From contig NZ_VITR01000005.1 in NCBI RefSeq assembly GCF_007827955.1, positions 1 through 64,000 on the forward strand: a DNA stretch of 64,000 nucleotides. The letters are read 5' to 3'. The stretch's first letter is position 1; each line of letters begins with the position of its first letter. A program made the translations under genes and the position numbers. This DNA is from Nitrospirillum pindoramense. GTDB taxonomy: Bacteria; Pseudomonadota; Alphaproteobacteria; Azospirillales; Azospirillaceae. Below, piece after piece: positions 1 to 9,300 of the stretch. Under the pieces are notes generated by a model that worked only from the letters and a program-made list of their open reading frames with translations, ran no database searches and was not told the origin of the DNA.

Positions 1-1
1 C

Positions 2-613
2 GCCTACAGCGTCTACCGCCCCGACTGGGCGGACCAGAAGCTGTCGGTCGAGGGCCAAGTGGGCTTCGGCTACAACCACTTCGACCAGCGCCGCGTCATC
101 CAGTTCCTGGGCGCCCGCGCCAACGCCAACTACGGCGGCGAGCAGTACCTGGGCAAGGTCACCGTCGGGTATGAACTACCCAAGCAGGGCGCCTTCACCC
201 TGACGCCGCAGTACAGCCTGCGGGCCGTGCGCCTGGTCAACCATGGCTATGAGGAGCGGGACGCCGGGGCGGCCAACCTGAAGGTGGACACCCTGGGCAC
301 CAACGCCCTGACGCAGGAAGTGGGGGTGAAGGTGGACACGGCGTGGGAAACGGGCATCGGCACGCTGCTGCCCGACCTGCGGGTGGCCTGGGTGCACGAC
401 TTCAAGGACGCCCCCATCCCGACCACCGGCGTGCTGGCCGGCGTCGCCTTCGCCAGCACCACCGGCCGGGTCAACACCGACGGCCTGGCCGTCAACCTGG
501 GCACCACCCTGCAGCGGAGCGACAGCTTCAGCCTGCGCCTGGAATACAACGGCGAATACCGCCGCGACTACCAGAGCCACGGTGGCGTCCTGCGCGCCAG
601 CTGGAACTTCTGA
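2..613 (+). CDS. Autotransporter outer-membrane beta-barrel, C-terminal part (partial)
   Basis: The open frame enters from the left edge, so the N-terminus and passenger are missing; about 203 residues are visible. The sequence consists of alternating amphipathic strands rich in Tyr, Gly and Asn and ends in RASWNF. A C-terminal Phe is the outer-membrane insertion signal recognised by the BAM complex and is typical of autotransporter (type Va) beta domains. The barrel would export a surface passenger encoded upstream of the window. A strong hairpin terminator follows directly, so this is the last gene of its transcript. It could instead be another outer-membrane barrel of similar size, since the diagnostic passenger is not visible. 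Confidence 0.75.
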   Translation, partial: AYSVYRPDWADQKLSVEGQVGFGYNHFDQRRVIQFLGARANANYGGEQYLGKVTVGYELPKQGAFTLTPQYSLRAVRLVNHGYEERDAGAANLKVDTLGTNALTQEVGVKVDTAWETGIGTLLPDLRVAWVHDFKDAPIPTTGVLAGVAFASTTGRVNTDGLAVNLGTTLQRSDSFSLRLEYNGEYRRDYQSHGGVLRASWNF

Positions 614-638
614 GCCCGGTCATCCTGATCGGAACCAA

Positions 639-670
639 GCCCCGCCGGATCGCTCCGGCGGGGCTTTTTT
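639..670 (+). terminator. Rho-independent terminator after the autotransporter gene
   Basis: Perfect 11-bp stem (639-649 with 654-664), a TCGC loop and a run of six T at 665-670. It lies 26 bases after the stop codon at 611-613. Confidence 0.92.
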
Positions 671-757
671 CTGTGACTTCCAGAGATTTCGCAGCCCCCA
701 GGGACCCCCGCGCCCCCCTCGGGTGTTCCTCCCCCGCCACAGCAGCAGGAGGAGGCA

Positions 758-2473
758 ATGAGCGCAACCGTCGCCGACATCATCGTCGAAACCCTGGCCG
801 CCGCCGGCGCCCGGCGTTGCTATGGCGTACCGGGTGACACCCTGAACCACGTCACCGACGCCATCCGCCGCAGCGACATGCGCTGGATCCATGTGCGGCA
901 TGAGGAGGCGGGCGCCATGGCGGCCGGGGCCGACGCCCTGCTGACGGGCCAGTTGGCCTTGTGCGCCGGGTCCTGCGGGCCCGGCGGCCTGCATTTCATC
1001 AACGGACTGTACGAAAGCCACCGCAACCGCGCCCCCGTGGTGCTGATCGCCAGCCAGATCACCCGCGACGAGCTAGGTTTCGACTTCCCGCAGGAGGTGG
1101 ACTTCAAGGCCGTGTACAGCGTGGCCAGCGTCTTTTGCGAGGAAATCCGCACCCCCACCCAGGCGCGGCGCATGACGGCGATGGCGGCGCAGGCTGCGCT
1201 GACCAAGCGCGGCGTCGCCGTGCTGATCGTACCGGTGGACGTCTCCAGCGCCGACGCGCCCGATGAACCTGCCTTCGCCGCCCATCACCCCCGGCCCGTG
1301 GTCCGCCCCAGCGACGCCGAACTGGATCGCATGGCTGAGCTTCTAAACGCCGGCGGCAAGATCGCCATCTATGGCGGTGTTGGGTGTGAGGTCGCGCACG
1401 ACCAGGTCGTTGCGTTGGCGGAACGGTTACGGGCACCGGTGGCACGCACCTCCCGCGCCAAGGATTTCCTGGAGCCGGCCAACCCTTATGACGTGGGCAT
1501 GACCGGAATCTTCGGCACGGCCGGCGGCTATCAGGCGCTGATGGACTGCGACACCCTGTTGCTGCTGGGCTGCGACTTCGCCTGGCGGCAATACTATCCG
1601 CACAAGGCCACCATCATCCAGGTGGACATCGACGGAACCCATCTGGGCCGCCGCCACCCGGTGGACCTGGGTGTGGTGGGTGACGTGGCGCCGACGCTGG
1701 AGGCCCTGCTGCCGCGCCTGACCCCACGGGAGGACAGCACCTTCCTGAACAGGGCGCTGGAGCATGCCGCCAGGGCCGATGCCAAGCTGGAAAAGCGTGC
1801 CGTGGCCGGCGAGGGCGACACCATCCACCCGCAATACCTGACGGAGACGGTGGCCCGCCACGCCGCCACAGACGCCGTCTACACCGCCGATGGCGGGTCG
1901 CCCATGGTGTGGTGCCTGCGCCATGTGCCGGCCACGGGCCAAAACCGCACCGTCGTCAGCCTCAGCCACGGCACCATGGCCAACGCCATGCCTCAAGCCC
2001 TGGGCGTCCAGGCCGCCTTCCCCGGCCGGCAGGTCATCTCACTGTCCGGCGACGGCGGCCTGTCCATGCTGATGGGCGACCTGCTGACCACGGTGCAGGA
2101 GAACCTGCCCGTCAAGGTGGTGGTCTACAACAACGGCTCGCTCGGGTTCGTGGAGCTGGAACAGAAGGTGGAGGGTCTGCTGGACACCTACACCGACCTG
2201 AAGAATCCCGACTTCGCCCGGGTGGCGGAAGCCATGGGCCTCTGGGGCCGGCGCGTGGAGCGGTCCCAGGATCTGGACGACGCCGTGCGCGATTGGCTGG
2301 CGACCCCCGGCCCCGCCCTGCTGGATGTGAAGGTCGACCGCTATGAACTGGTGATGCCGCCCAAGGTGGAAATGACCCAGGTGGTGGGCACCGCCCTTTA
2401 TTCCGCCAAGGGCATCCTGGCCGGCCGGGGAAGCGAGGTCTTCGAACTGCTGGAGGGGGCGGTGCGTCCCTGA
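758..2473 (+). CDS. poxB: ThDP-dependent pyruvate dehydrogenase (quinone)-like enzyme
   Basis: A 571-residue thiamine-diphosphate enzyme, close to the 572 residues of E. coli PoxB. The N-terminal pyrimidine-binding domain carries the catalytic Glu region HEEAGAMAA (around residue 49), a central FAD/Rossmann-type domain spans roughly 185-320, and the C-terminal diphosphate-binding domain has GDG at 431-433 and the paired NN at 458-459 that bind Mg and ThDP. PoxB enzymes decarboxylate pyruvate to acetate and pass electrons to membrane quinone. The C-terminus (GSEVFELLEGAVRP) does not clearly match the amphipathic membrane-binding tail of E. coli PoxB, so another pyruvate or oxo-acid oxidase/decarboxylase of the family is possible. 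The start is backed by an AGGAGG ribosome site about 5 bases upstream. It is convergent with the hemerythrin gene. Confidence 0.88.
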   Translation: MSATVADIIVETLAAAGARRCYGVPGDTLNHVTDAIRRSDMRWIHVRHEEAGAMAAGADALLTGQLALCAGSCGPGGLHFINGLYESHRNRAPVVLIASQITRDELGFDFPQEVDFKAVYSVASVFCEEIRTPTQARRMTAMAAQAALTKRGVAVLIVPVDVSSADAPDEPAFAAHHPRPVVRPSDAELDRMAELLNAGGKIAIYGGVGCEVAHDQVVALAERLRAPVARTSRAKDFLEPANPYDVGMTGIFGTAGGYQALMDCDTLLLLGCDFAWRQYYPHKATIIQVDIDGTHLGRRHPVDLGVVGDVAPTLEALLPRLTPREDSTFLNRALEHAARADAKLEKRAVAGEGDTIHPQYLTETVARHAATDAVYTADGGSPMVWCLRHVPATGQNRTVVSLSHGTMANAMPQALGVQAAFPGRQVISLSGDGGLSMLMGDLLTTVQENLPVKVVVYNNGSLGFVELEQKVEGLLDTYTDLKNPDFARVAEAMGLWGRRVERSQDLDDAVRDWLATPGPALLDVKVDRYELVMPPKVEMTQVVGTALYSAKGILAGRGSEVFELLEGAVRP

Positions 2474-2500
2474 TCTCGGACCACATCCAGAGGTTGATTG

Positions 2501-3148
2501 TCACCGGTTGGTCACAGGCCGGCCGGTGGCGTCCCGCCTACAATCGCAGGCAGGGAGCCACGCCGTAAAAAGGCCACCGCCGCCAGCCACGCCCCCCCCG
2601 CGCCTACTTTGAAAAGCGAGCCGATTTCCGACCACGCTGGTTCTGGTGTCCTCATGCGCCGCGTGGGCGCGGTACATCCTGACCAGGGCGTCCATGGCGC
2701 GCGCCATCGGTTCGCGGTCGGCTGTCCCGACCATCCCATGGACGGTCGCGCCCAGGATGTAGTCCGTGATCTCCCGGCCCCGCTCATGCTGGGCCGTCAG
2801 CACGTCTGGATAGACCGCCGCCGGCCCCGGCAGCGTGCGCACCACCGGAAAGATGTGCGCCTCCTCCAGCGCGCGCTCGTGATAATCCTCGCCAAAGGTG
2901 CGGAACAACATTGCCGCGCGATGAAGCGCCCCGGCATCCACCGGCGCCGTGTCGCCCCGTAGCCGCAGGACGGCCTCGGTATAAGCGAACAGGGCGCGGC
3001 GCAGGATGCCATGCTCCCGCATCAAATCCTCGACAGCGCCAACATCCTTATCGCCCGCGCATCCGGCCAAGGCCTGGCCCGTGGCGGCGGCCATGCCGGC
3101 GGAACCGAGGTGCAGGAACGTGCGGCGGCTTTGACGGGAGGGGCCCAT
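2501..3148 (-). CDS. Tat-exported hemerythrin-domain protein, C-terminus probably frameshifted
   Basis: The 215-residue product starts at the ATG giving MGPSRQSRRTFLHLGSAG, a twin-arginine signal with SRRTFL; an upstream start would add 14 residues ahead of the signal. A hemerythrin four-helix domain follows, with candidate iron ligands H46, H90, E94, H98, H121, H162, H165 and the final HEDT. Hemerythrins bind O2 or NO, or sense oxygen, with a di-iron centre. After HEDT (residue 168) the frame runs into RTSVVGNRLAF and a Gly/Arg-rich tail that does not resemble the family, while a neighbouring frame reads PAWSEIGSLFK, the expected continuation of the fourth helix. A small indel near 2640-2655 would explain this. 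The true product may therefore be truncated or non-functional. Confidence 0.75.
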   Translation of the reverse strand: MGPSRQSRRTFLHLGSAGMAAATGQALAGCAGDKDVGAVEDLMREHGILRRALFAYTEAVLRLRGDTAPVDAGALHRAAMLFRTFGEDYHERALEEAHIFPVVRTLPGPAAVYPDVLTAQHERGREITDYILGATVHGMVGTADREPMARAMDALVRMYRAHAAHEDTRTSVVGNRLAFQSRRGGGVAGGGGLFTAWLPACDCRRDATGRPVTNR

Positions 3149-3239
3149 GGCACTTTTCCTTTGCTGGAAGCACGGCACCCATAGCGCCATCCGATTTGCC
3201 GCGTTGCATTCTGATCACGCGCGGCTTACCTCTAACGCC

Positions 3240-3650
3240 ATGCCGCGCCGCCCGTTCCCCTCTTCGCGGAAAACGCCCACCCTCCCGGCCCTCGGCTTGG
3301 AAGGTGCGGCTTGTCTGCGCGGCCTGCTAACCATTCTTTTCCTGCTGTCCTTCCTGGGTGCCGCCACGGTTCAGGCCATGCCTCTGGATATACCGACGGC
3401 CGCCGCTACCATGCCGGACGATTGCCCCATGGCCCATGCCATGAGCATCCCGGCCAAGGACGCGCCGTGCCACGGCCTGAATGCCGCCTGCCTCAAGCAG
3501 ATGGGCTGCCTGGGCGTCTCGCTGCTCCCGGAGCGATCGGGCCAGCCGGGCGCGCCCACCGTCTTCGGCATGGTGGCGTTCTGGCGCCCATCGGCCTTGG
3601 AAACCGGCCTCTCCATCGCACCGGAGCCTTTCCCTCCCATCGTCGGATGA
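3240..3650 (+). CDS. Small exported Cys/Met/His-containing protein preceding the copper-efflux genes
   Basis: A 136-residue protein from the ATG at 3240; an in-frame start at 3147 would overlap the divergent hemerythrin start. A basic N-terminus precedes a hydrophobic segment (LLTILFLLSFLGAATVQA) that reads as a signal peptide with cleavage after VQA. The short mature part holds a cluster of Met, His and Cys residues (MPDDCPMAHAMS, APCHGL, ACLKQMGCLG). I do not recognise a named family. Its position 108 bases ahead of cusC on the same strand, plus the soft-metal ligands, suggests a periplasmic metal-binding or metal-sensing accessory to the efflux pump; that role is inference. Confidence 0.7.
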   Translation: MPRRPFPSSRKTPTLPALGLEGAACLRGLLTILFLLSFLGAATVQAMPLDIPTAAATMPDDCPMAHAMSIPAKDAPCHGLNAACLKQMGCLGVSLLPERSGQPGAPTVFGMVAFWRPSALETGLSIAPEPFPPIVG

Positions 3651-3758
3651 CGCGCACGCCTTGAAGCGTGCAGGCCGCCGGGACCAGCACCGTCCCGGCG
3701 CCGTTCCGTGCTGCCGGTATGATCCGCCGGCCCGACACCCTTTCGGTAGGGAACCCCC

Positions 3759-5060
3759 ATGACCCGATTCCATTTTGCGCGCACGGCAACCGCCGTGTCG
3801 GCGCTATCCCTGTTGCTCGCCGTCAACGCCGGGGCGGCCGACCTGCCGGCCCCGGATACGCCCTCGCCCAACGCATCCTCGCCCAACGCATCCTCGATGG
3901 GGGCCACCCTCGACGGTCTGCTGGACGCCGGCCGGCGCCTTAACCCGTCCGTGCAGGCCGCCGCGCTGCAGACGGCGGCAGCGGACGCCGAGGCCTCCGT
4001 CGCCGACGCGCTGGACGACCCCACCCTCCGCATCAACTCTGACGAAGTGGACCGCACCAGCGGTCCCCGCATCAACAAGACCTACATCATGGTGGAGCAG
4101 GACTTCCCCCTGTGGGGCAAGCGCGAGCTGCGCCGGCGCGCCGCCCAGGCGGCGATCGATGGCGCCCGGGGCCGGGAACGGGCCACGGGCCTGGAGCTGG
4201 AGGAGCGCCTCAAGAACGCCTACGCCCAGTACGTGGCCGCATCGACGGCCCTGGCCATCAATGGCGACGTCCAGCGACTGGACCGCCAGATGGCCAAAAA
4301 CGCCGCCGATCGCTACGCGCAGGGGCTGGGCAGCCAGGGCGACGCCCTGCTGGCCGCGGCCGATGCAGCGCGCACGGAGGTGGAGGCCACCCGCCTGACC
4401 GCCGACCGCACCGCCGCCATGGCCCGGCTGAACGTCCTGCTGGCGCGGCCCGCCGACACCCCCCTGGCTCCACCCGCCGGCGCCCGCCCCCTGCCTAAGG
4501 CCACACCATCGCTGACAGTGCTGGTCGATCGGGCCCAGGCGGACAATCCGCTGCTGGCCGCCGGCGCCGCCGAGGTGCGGGGTGCGGAGCAGGAACGGCA
4601 CCTGGCCGCCAGGGCCTGGTACCCCGACCTGACGCTGAGTGTCGGCGCCATCCAGCGGGACAACGGCCCCACCGGCTACACCGCCACCATTGGCTTCAAG
4701 ATCCCCCTGCAGGCCGAACCCAAGCGGGCCAAGGAGCGTGAGGCCGTGGCCAAGGCCAATGCCAGCCGGCAGAGCCTGGCCGCGACCGCGGCCGACATCG
4801 AGGGCGACCTGGCCCAATCCTTGGCGGACCTGACCGCCATCCGCCAGCAGCTCGGCATCTACCGGGCGCAGTTGCTACCGGACCTGGGCACGGCTCACGA
4901 GGCCGCCCTGGCCGCCTATGGCCGTGGTCAAGGCAGCCTGGCCGCCGTGCTGGAGGCGGAACACCGCCTGCATCAGGCGCGGCTGGACCTGCTGCGCATC
5001 GAGGTCCAGGGGCAAAGAGCCCTGGCCGCACTGGAACGCCTGGTGGGAGGACCGCTATGA
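3759..5060 (+). CDS. cusC: Outer-membrane channel of heavy-metal efflux pump (TolC/CusC family)
   Basis: The 433-residue protein starts with a signal peptide (MTRFHFARTATAVSALSLLLAVNAGA) and contains two outer-membrane-efflux repeats, roughly residues 50-235 and 255-430, with the long Ala/Gln/Glu-rich coiled-coil helices of TolC proteins. It would form the trimeric outer-membrane duct of a CusCBA pump. The stop overlaps the cusB start by four bases (ATGA), which implies translational coupling. The segment just after the signal peptide is a short 5-residue duplication (SPNAS twice) from a 15-bp tandem repeat. No N-terminal Cys for lipidation is evident at the predicted cleavage site, unlike E. 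coli CusC. Confidence 0.92.
   Translation: MTRFHFARTATAVSALSLLLAVNAGAADLPAPDTPSPNASSPNASSMGATLDGLLDAGRRLNPSVQAAALQTAAADAEASVADALDDPTLRINSDEVDRTSGPRINKTYIMVEQDFPLWGKRELRRRAAQAAIDGARGRERATGLELEERLKNAYAQYVAASTALAINGDVQRLDRQMAKNAADRYAQGLGSQGDALLAAADAARTEVEATRLTADRTAAMARLNVLLARPADTPLAPPAGARPLPKATPSLTVLVDRAQADNPLLAAGAAEVRGAEQERHLAARAWYPDLTLSVGAIQRDNGPTGYTATIGFKIPLQAEPKRAKEREAVAKANASRQSLAATAADIEGDLAQSLADLTAIRQQLGIYRAQLLPDLGTAHEAALAAYGRGQGSLAAVLEAEHRLHQARLDLLRIEVQGQRALAALERLVGGPL
3864..3893 (+). repeat. 15-bp tandem duplication in cusC
   Basis: Two exact copies of TCGCCCAACGCATCC lie head to tail and encode SPNAS-SPNAS just after the signal peptide. It is an in-frame slippage-type repeat. Confidence 0.9.
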
Positions 5061-6370
5061 AACGCACTCGTCTCGCGCTGGGCGTCAGCTTGGCACTTCT
5101 CCTCATGCCCGTGGCCATCCCTTCCGCCCAGGGCCAGGCGGCATCCAGGCCAAAGCCCCCCGATGGGAAGGACAAGATCCTCTATTACCGCAACCCCATG
5201 GGGCTGCCCGACACCTCGCCCGTCCCCAAGAAGGACGGCATGGGAATGGACTATTTGCCGGTCTATGCCGATGAGGCCGAGCCGCCGGGCACGGTGAGGG
5301 TGGCGGCCGGCAAATTGCAGACCCTGGGCGTGCGCACGGCCCTGGTGGAGGAAACCCCCACCCTGGCCAGCACTGTCCACGCCACCGGCACCATCGCCTT
5401 GGATGAGCGACGCCAGGTGGTGGTGACCACCCGCGCCGAAGGCTGGGTGGAGACACTGACCGTGGCCGCCACCGGCGACACCGTGCACCGGGGGCAAGTG
5501 ATGGCCCGGTTGTATTCGCCCGACCTCCTGACGGCAGAGAAGGAATATCTCCTGGCCCGGTCGCTGGCGTCGGACCGCCATGCCGACATGGGCCACGGCC
5601 AGCCCGCCGATCTGGTGGCGGCCGCCCTGTCGCGCCTGCGGGCCCTGGACGTGCCGGCGGAGGAGATCGCGCGCCTGCAGCGCGGCGGGGATGCCGCCCG
5701 CCAGATCCCCGTCATCGCCCCGGCCGATGGCGTGGTCATCGACAAGCCGGTGGTGCAGGGCATGCGCGTGGCGGCCGAAGAGCCGCTGTACCGTCTGGCC
5801 GACCTGTCCAACGTCTGGCTGGTGGCCGAAGTGGCGGAGCGGGAGGTGGGGCTGGTCCGGCCGGGCCAGGCCGCCCATGCCACCCTGGCGGCCTATCCCG
5901 GCCGCCGGTTCGACGGGGTGGTGGACTTCATCTATCCCACCCTGTCGCGGGAGACGCGGACGGCCCGGGTGCGCATCGTCCTGCCCAACCGCGACCGCGC
6001 CCTGCTGGCCGACATGTTTGCCAGCGTGACCATCGACACGCCGCCCTTCCGCGGCGACGGTGGGCCCCCGCCGTTGGTGATCCCGGAGTCCGCCGTCCTG
6101 GACGGTGGTGCCCGGCAGACGGTGCTGCTGGATCTGGGCGACGGCCGCTTCCAGCCGCGCGCCGTCCATCTGGGCGCAAGGGGCGATGGCAAGGTCGAGG
6201 TGCGCGACGGCCTGCGCAAAGGTGATCGCGTGGTGGTCGGCGCCAATTTCCTGATCGACGCGGAAAGCAACCTGAAGGCGGCCCTGGAGGCCTTCACGAC
6301 CGGCCCAAGCCCCACCCCGAAAAATGGCATGTCCAACGGGGGCATGTCCAACGGGGGGGCCAAGCCATGA
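5057..6370 (+). CDS. cusB: Periplasmic adaptor of heavy-metal RND efflux pump (CusB-like)
   Basis: A 437-residue membrane-fusion protein. A signal peptide is followed by a CusB-type N-terminal metal-binding segment (ILYYRNPMGLPDTSP then KKDGMGMDYLPVYADE, residues about 35-70) whose Met residues correspond to the Cu(I)/Ag(I) site of CusB. The barrel-sandwich, alpha-hairpin and beta-barrel segments follow (residues about 95-390). The C-terminal tail ends GMSNGGMSNGGAKP, a Met-bearing duplication. It bridges cusC and cusA in the periplasm and hands metal to the pump. The gene overlaps both neighbours by four bases. The N-terminal segment favours copper/silver over Co/Zn/Cd specificity. Confidence 0.92.
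   Translation: MKRTRLALGVSLALLLMPVAIPSAQGQAASRPKPPDGKDKILYYRNPMGLPDTSPVPKKDGMGMDYLPVYADEAEPPGTVRVAAGKLQTLGVRTALVEETPTLASTVHATGTIALDERRQVVVTTRAEGWVETLTVAATGDTVHRGQVMARLYSPDLLTAEKEYLLARSLASDRHADMGHGQPADLVAAALSRLRALDVPAEEIARLQRGGDAARQIPVIAPADGVVIDKPVVQGMRVAAEEPLYRLADLSNVWLVAEVAEREVGLVRPGQAAHATLAAYPGRRFDGVVDFIYPTLSRETRTARVRIVLPNRDRALLADMFASVTIDTPPFRGDGGPPPLVIPESAVLDGGARQTVLLDLGDGRFQPRAVHLGARGDGKVEVRDGLRKGDRVVVGANFLIDAESNLKAALEAFTTGPSPTPKNGMSNGGMSNGGAKP
6326..6355 (+). repeat. 15-bp tandem duplication in the cusB tail
   Basis: Two exact copies of GGCATGTCCAACGGG encode GMSNG-GMSNG at the C-terminus of the adaptor. The repeat adds a methionine per unit. Confidence 0.9.
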
Positions 6371-9300
6371 TCGCCCGCCTCATCGACTGGTCGGCCGCCA
6401 ACAAGGTGCTGGTGCTGGCGGCCACTCTGTCCATCGCCGCGCTGGGCGCCTGGTCCTTGCGGCACACGCCGCTGGACGCCCTGCCCGACCTGTCCGACAC
6501 CCAGGTCATCGTCTACACCGATTATCCCGGCCAGGCGCCGCAGGTGGTGGAGGATCAGGTGACCTATCCCCTGTCCACCGCCCTGCTGGCGGTGCCCCGC
6601 TCCAAGGTGGTGCGCGGCTTTTCCAACTTCGGCGTCTCCTTCGTCTATGTGGTGTTCGAGGAGGGGACCGATCTCTACTGGGCGCGCTCCCGCGTGCTGG
6701 AGTATCTGAACGTCGCGCAAAAGCGGCTACCGGCCGGCGCCACACCCTCGCTGGGGCCGGACGCCACCGGCGTGGGCTGGGTCTATCAGTACGTGGTCCA
6801 GGGTGCGGACCGCACGCTGGCCGAATTGCGCAGCATCCAGGATTGGCTGGTCCGCTACCAACTGGCCAAGGCCGATGGCGTGGCGGAGGTGGCCGCCCTG
6901 GGCGGGTTCGAGCGCCAGTACCAGGTGGTGGTCGATCCCCGCAAGCTGCAGGCCTACGGCATCCCCCTGTCAACGGTGTCGGACGCCGTTCGCGCCTCCA
7001 ACCGGGATGTCGGCGGCCGCACGCTGGAAATGGCGGAAACCGAGTACATGGTGCGCGGGCGCGGCTATCTCCGCGACGCCGGCGACCTGGAACGGGTGGT
7101 GCTGAAGGCGGACGCCGCCGGGGCCGCCCCGGTGCTGTTGCGCGACGTGGCCCGAGTGGAACTGGGACCCGATGAGCGGCGCGGCATCGGCGAGCTGGAC
7201 GGCCAGGGTGAGGCCGTGGGCGGCATCGTGATCAAGCGGGACGGCGCCGACGCGCTGACCACCATCGCCAGCGTCAAGCAGCGGCTGGCGGAGCTGTTGC
7301 CGGCACTGCCCGAGGGCGTGACCCTCAAGGCGGTTTACGACCGTTCCGACCTCATCAACCGGGCCATCGAGACGCTTAAGCATACCCTGCTGGAGGAAAG
7401 CCTGATCGTGGCGGCGGTCTGCGTCGTCTTCCTGTTCCATGTGCGCAGCGCCCTGGTGGCCATCATCACCCTGCCCGTCGGCATCCTGGCGGCCTTCGCG
7501 ATCATGCGACCGCTGGGCATCGGCGCCAACATCATGAGCCTGGGCGGCATCGCCATCGCCCTGGGCGCCATGGTGGACGCCGCCATCGTCATGATCGAGA
7601 ACGCGCATAAGCATGTGGAACGGCTGGCCCCGGGCGAGCCCCGGGGCCCCGCCCTGCTGGCGGCGGCGCGGGAAGTGGGGCCGTCGCTGTTCTTCAGCCT
7701 GCTGGTCATCGTCGCGTCCTTCCTGCCGGTGTTCGCGCTGGAGGCGCAGGAGGGGCGGCTGTTCAAGCCCCTGGCCTATACCAAGACCTTCGCCATGGCC
7801 GGCGGCGCCCTGCTGTCCGTCACCCTGGTGCCGGTGCTGATGCTGTTCTTCGTGCGCGGCCGCATCGTGCCGGAGGCGCGCAATCCCCTGAACCGGGCCC
7901 TGATCGCGGCCTATCGTCCACTGATCACGCTGGTGCTGCGCTGGCCCAAGGCGACGGTGGTGGTGGCCGTCCTGGCCCTGGCGGTGACGGCCTGGCCGGT
8001 GTCGCGCCTGGGCTCGGAGTTCATGCCGGACTTGAACGAGGGCACGCTGCTGTTCATGCCGGTCACCCTGCCCGGCATCTCGGTCACCAAGGCGGCGGAA
8101 CTGCTGCAGACGCAGGACCGCATCCTGAAGTCGTTCCCCGAGGTCGCGTCGGTCTATGGCAAGGCGGGACGAGCGGCCACCGCCACCGATCCCGCCCCGC
8201 TGGAGATGAGCGAGACGGTGGTGACCCTGAAGCCGCGGGCCGACTGGCGGCCCGGCCTGACCCTGGACGGCCTGGTGCGGGAAATGGACCAGGCCCTGCA
8301 ATTGCCCGGGGTCAGCAACGCCTGGACCATGCCCATCAAGGCCCGTATCGACATGCTGTCCACCGGCATCCGCACGCCGGTGGGCGTCAAGGTCTTCGGT
8401 CCCGACCTGACGATGTTGGAACGGCTGACAACGGCGGTGGAGACGGCCGTGCGCGGCGTGCCCGGCACCACCAGCGCCTATGCCGAGCGCCTGGGTGGCG
8501 GTCACTACCTGGAGATCACGCCGGACCGCGACCGCATCGCCCGCTATGGGCTGACCAGCGACGCCGTGCAGCAGGTGGTTGCCACGGCCCTGGGCGGGGA
8601 GACGGTGACCACGACGGTGGAAGGGCGGGAGCGCTATGGCGTCATCATCCGCTACCCCCGCGACCTGCGGGACAATCCGCAGACCATCGCCACCCAGCTG
8701 CTGGTGCCCGTGCCCAGTGGCGCCATGGTGCCGTTGGGCGATCTGGCCAGCGTGGCCATCACCCAAGGCCCCCCCTCCATCCGCACCGAGAACGCGCAGC
8801 TGGTCGGCTACGTCTATGTCGACATGCATGGCCGCGACGTGGGCGGCTATGTGGCGGAGGCGGCGCGGGCCGTGGCGGCCCAGGTCACCCTGCCCCCGGG
8901 CTATCGCCTGGAATGGAGCGGGCAGTTCGAATATCTGCAGCGGGCCAAGGCCAAGCTGGCCCTGGTCATCCCGGCCACGCTGGGCGTCATCTTCATGCTG
9001 CTGTACCTGAACTTCGGACGCCTGGCGGAAACCCTGATCGTCATGCTGTCGGTGCCCTTCGCCCTGGTGGGGGGCGCCTGGCTGGTGTGGGGGCTGGGCT
9101 ACAACCTCAGCGTCGCCGTCGCCGTGGGCTTCATAGCACTGGCCGGCGTGGCAGCGGAGACCGGCGTGGTGATGCTGATCTACCTGGACCACGCGTGGGC
9201 GGCCACCCTGGACCGGCGGGCGCGGGAGGGCGCCCCGGCGTCCCCGGCCGACCTGCGCGCCGCCATCCTGGAGGGGGCGGTGGAGCGGGTGCGGCCCAAG

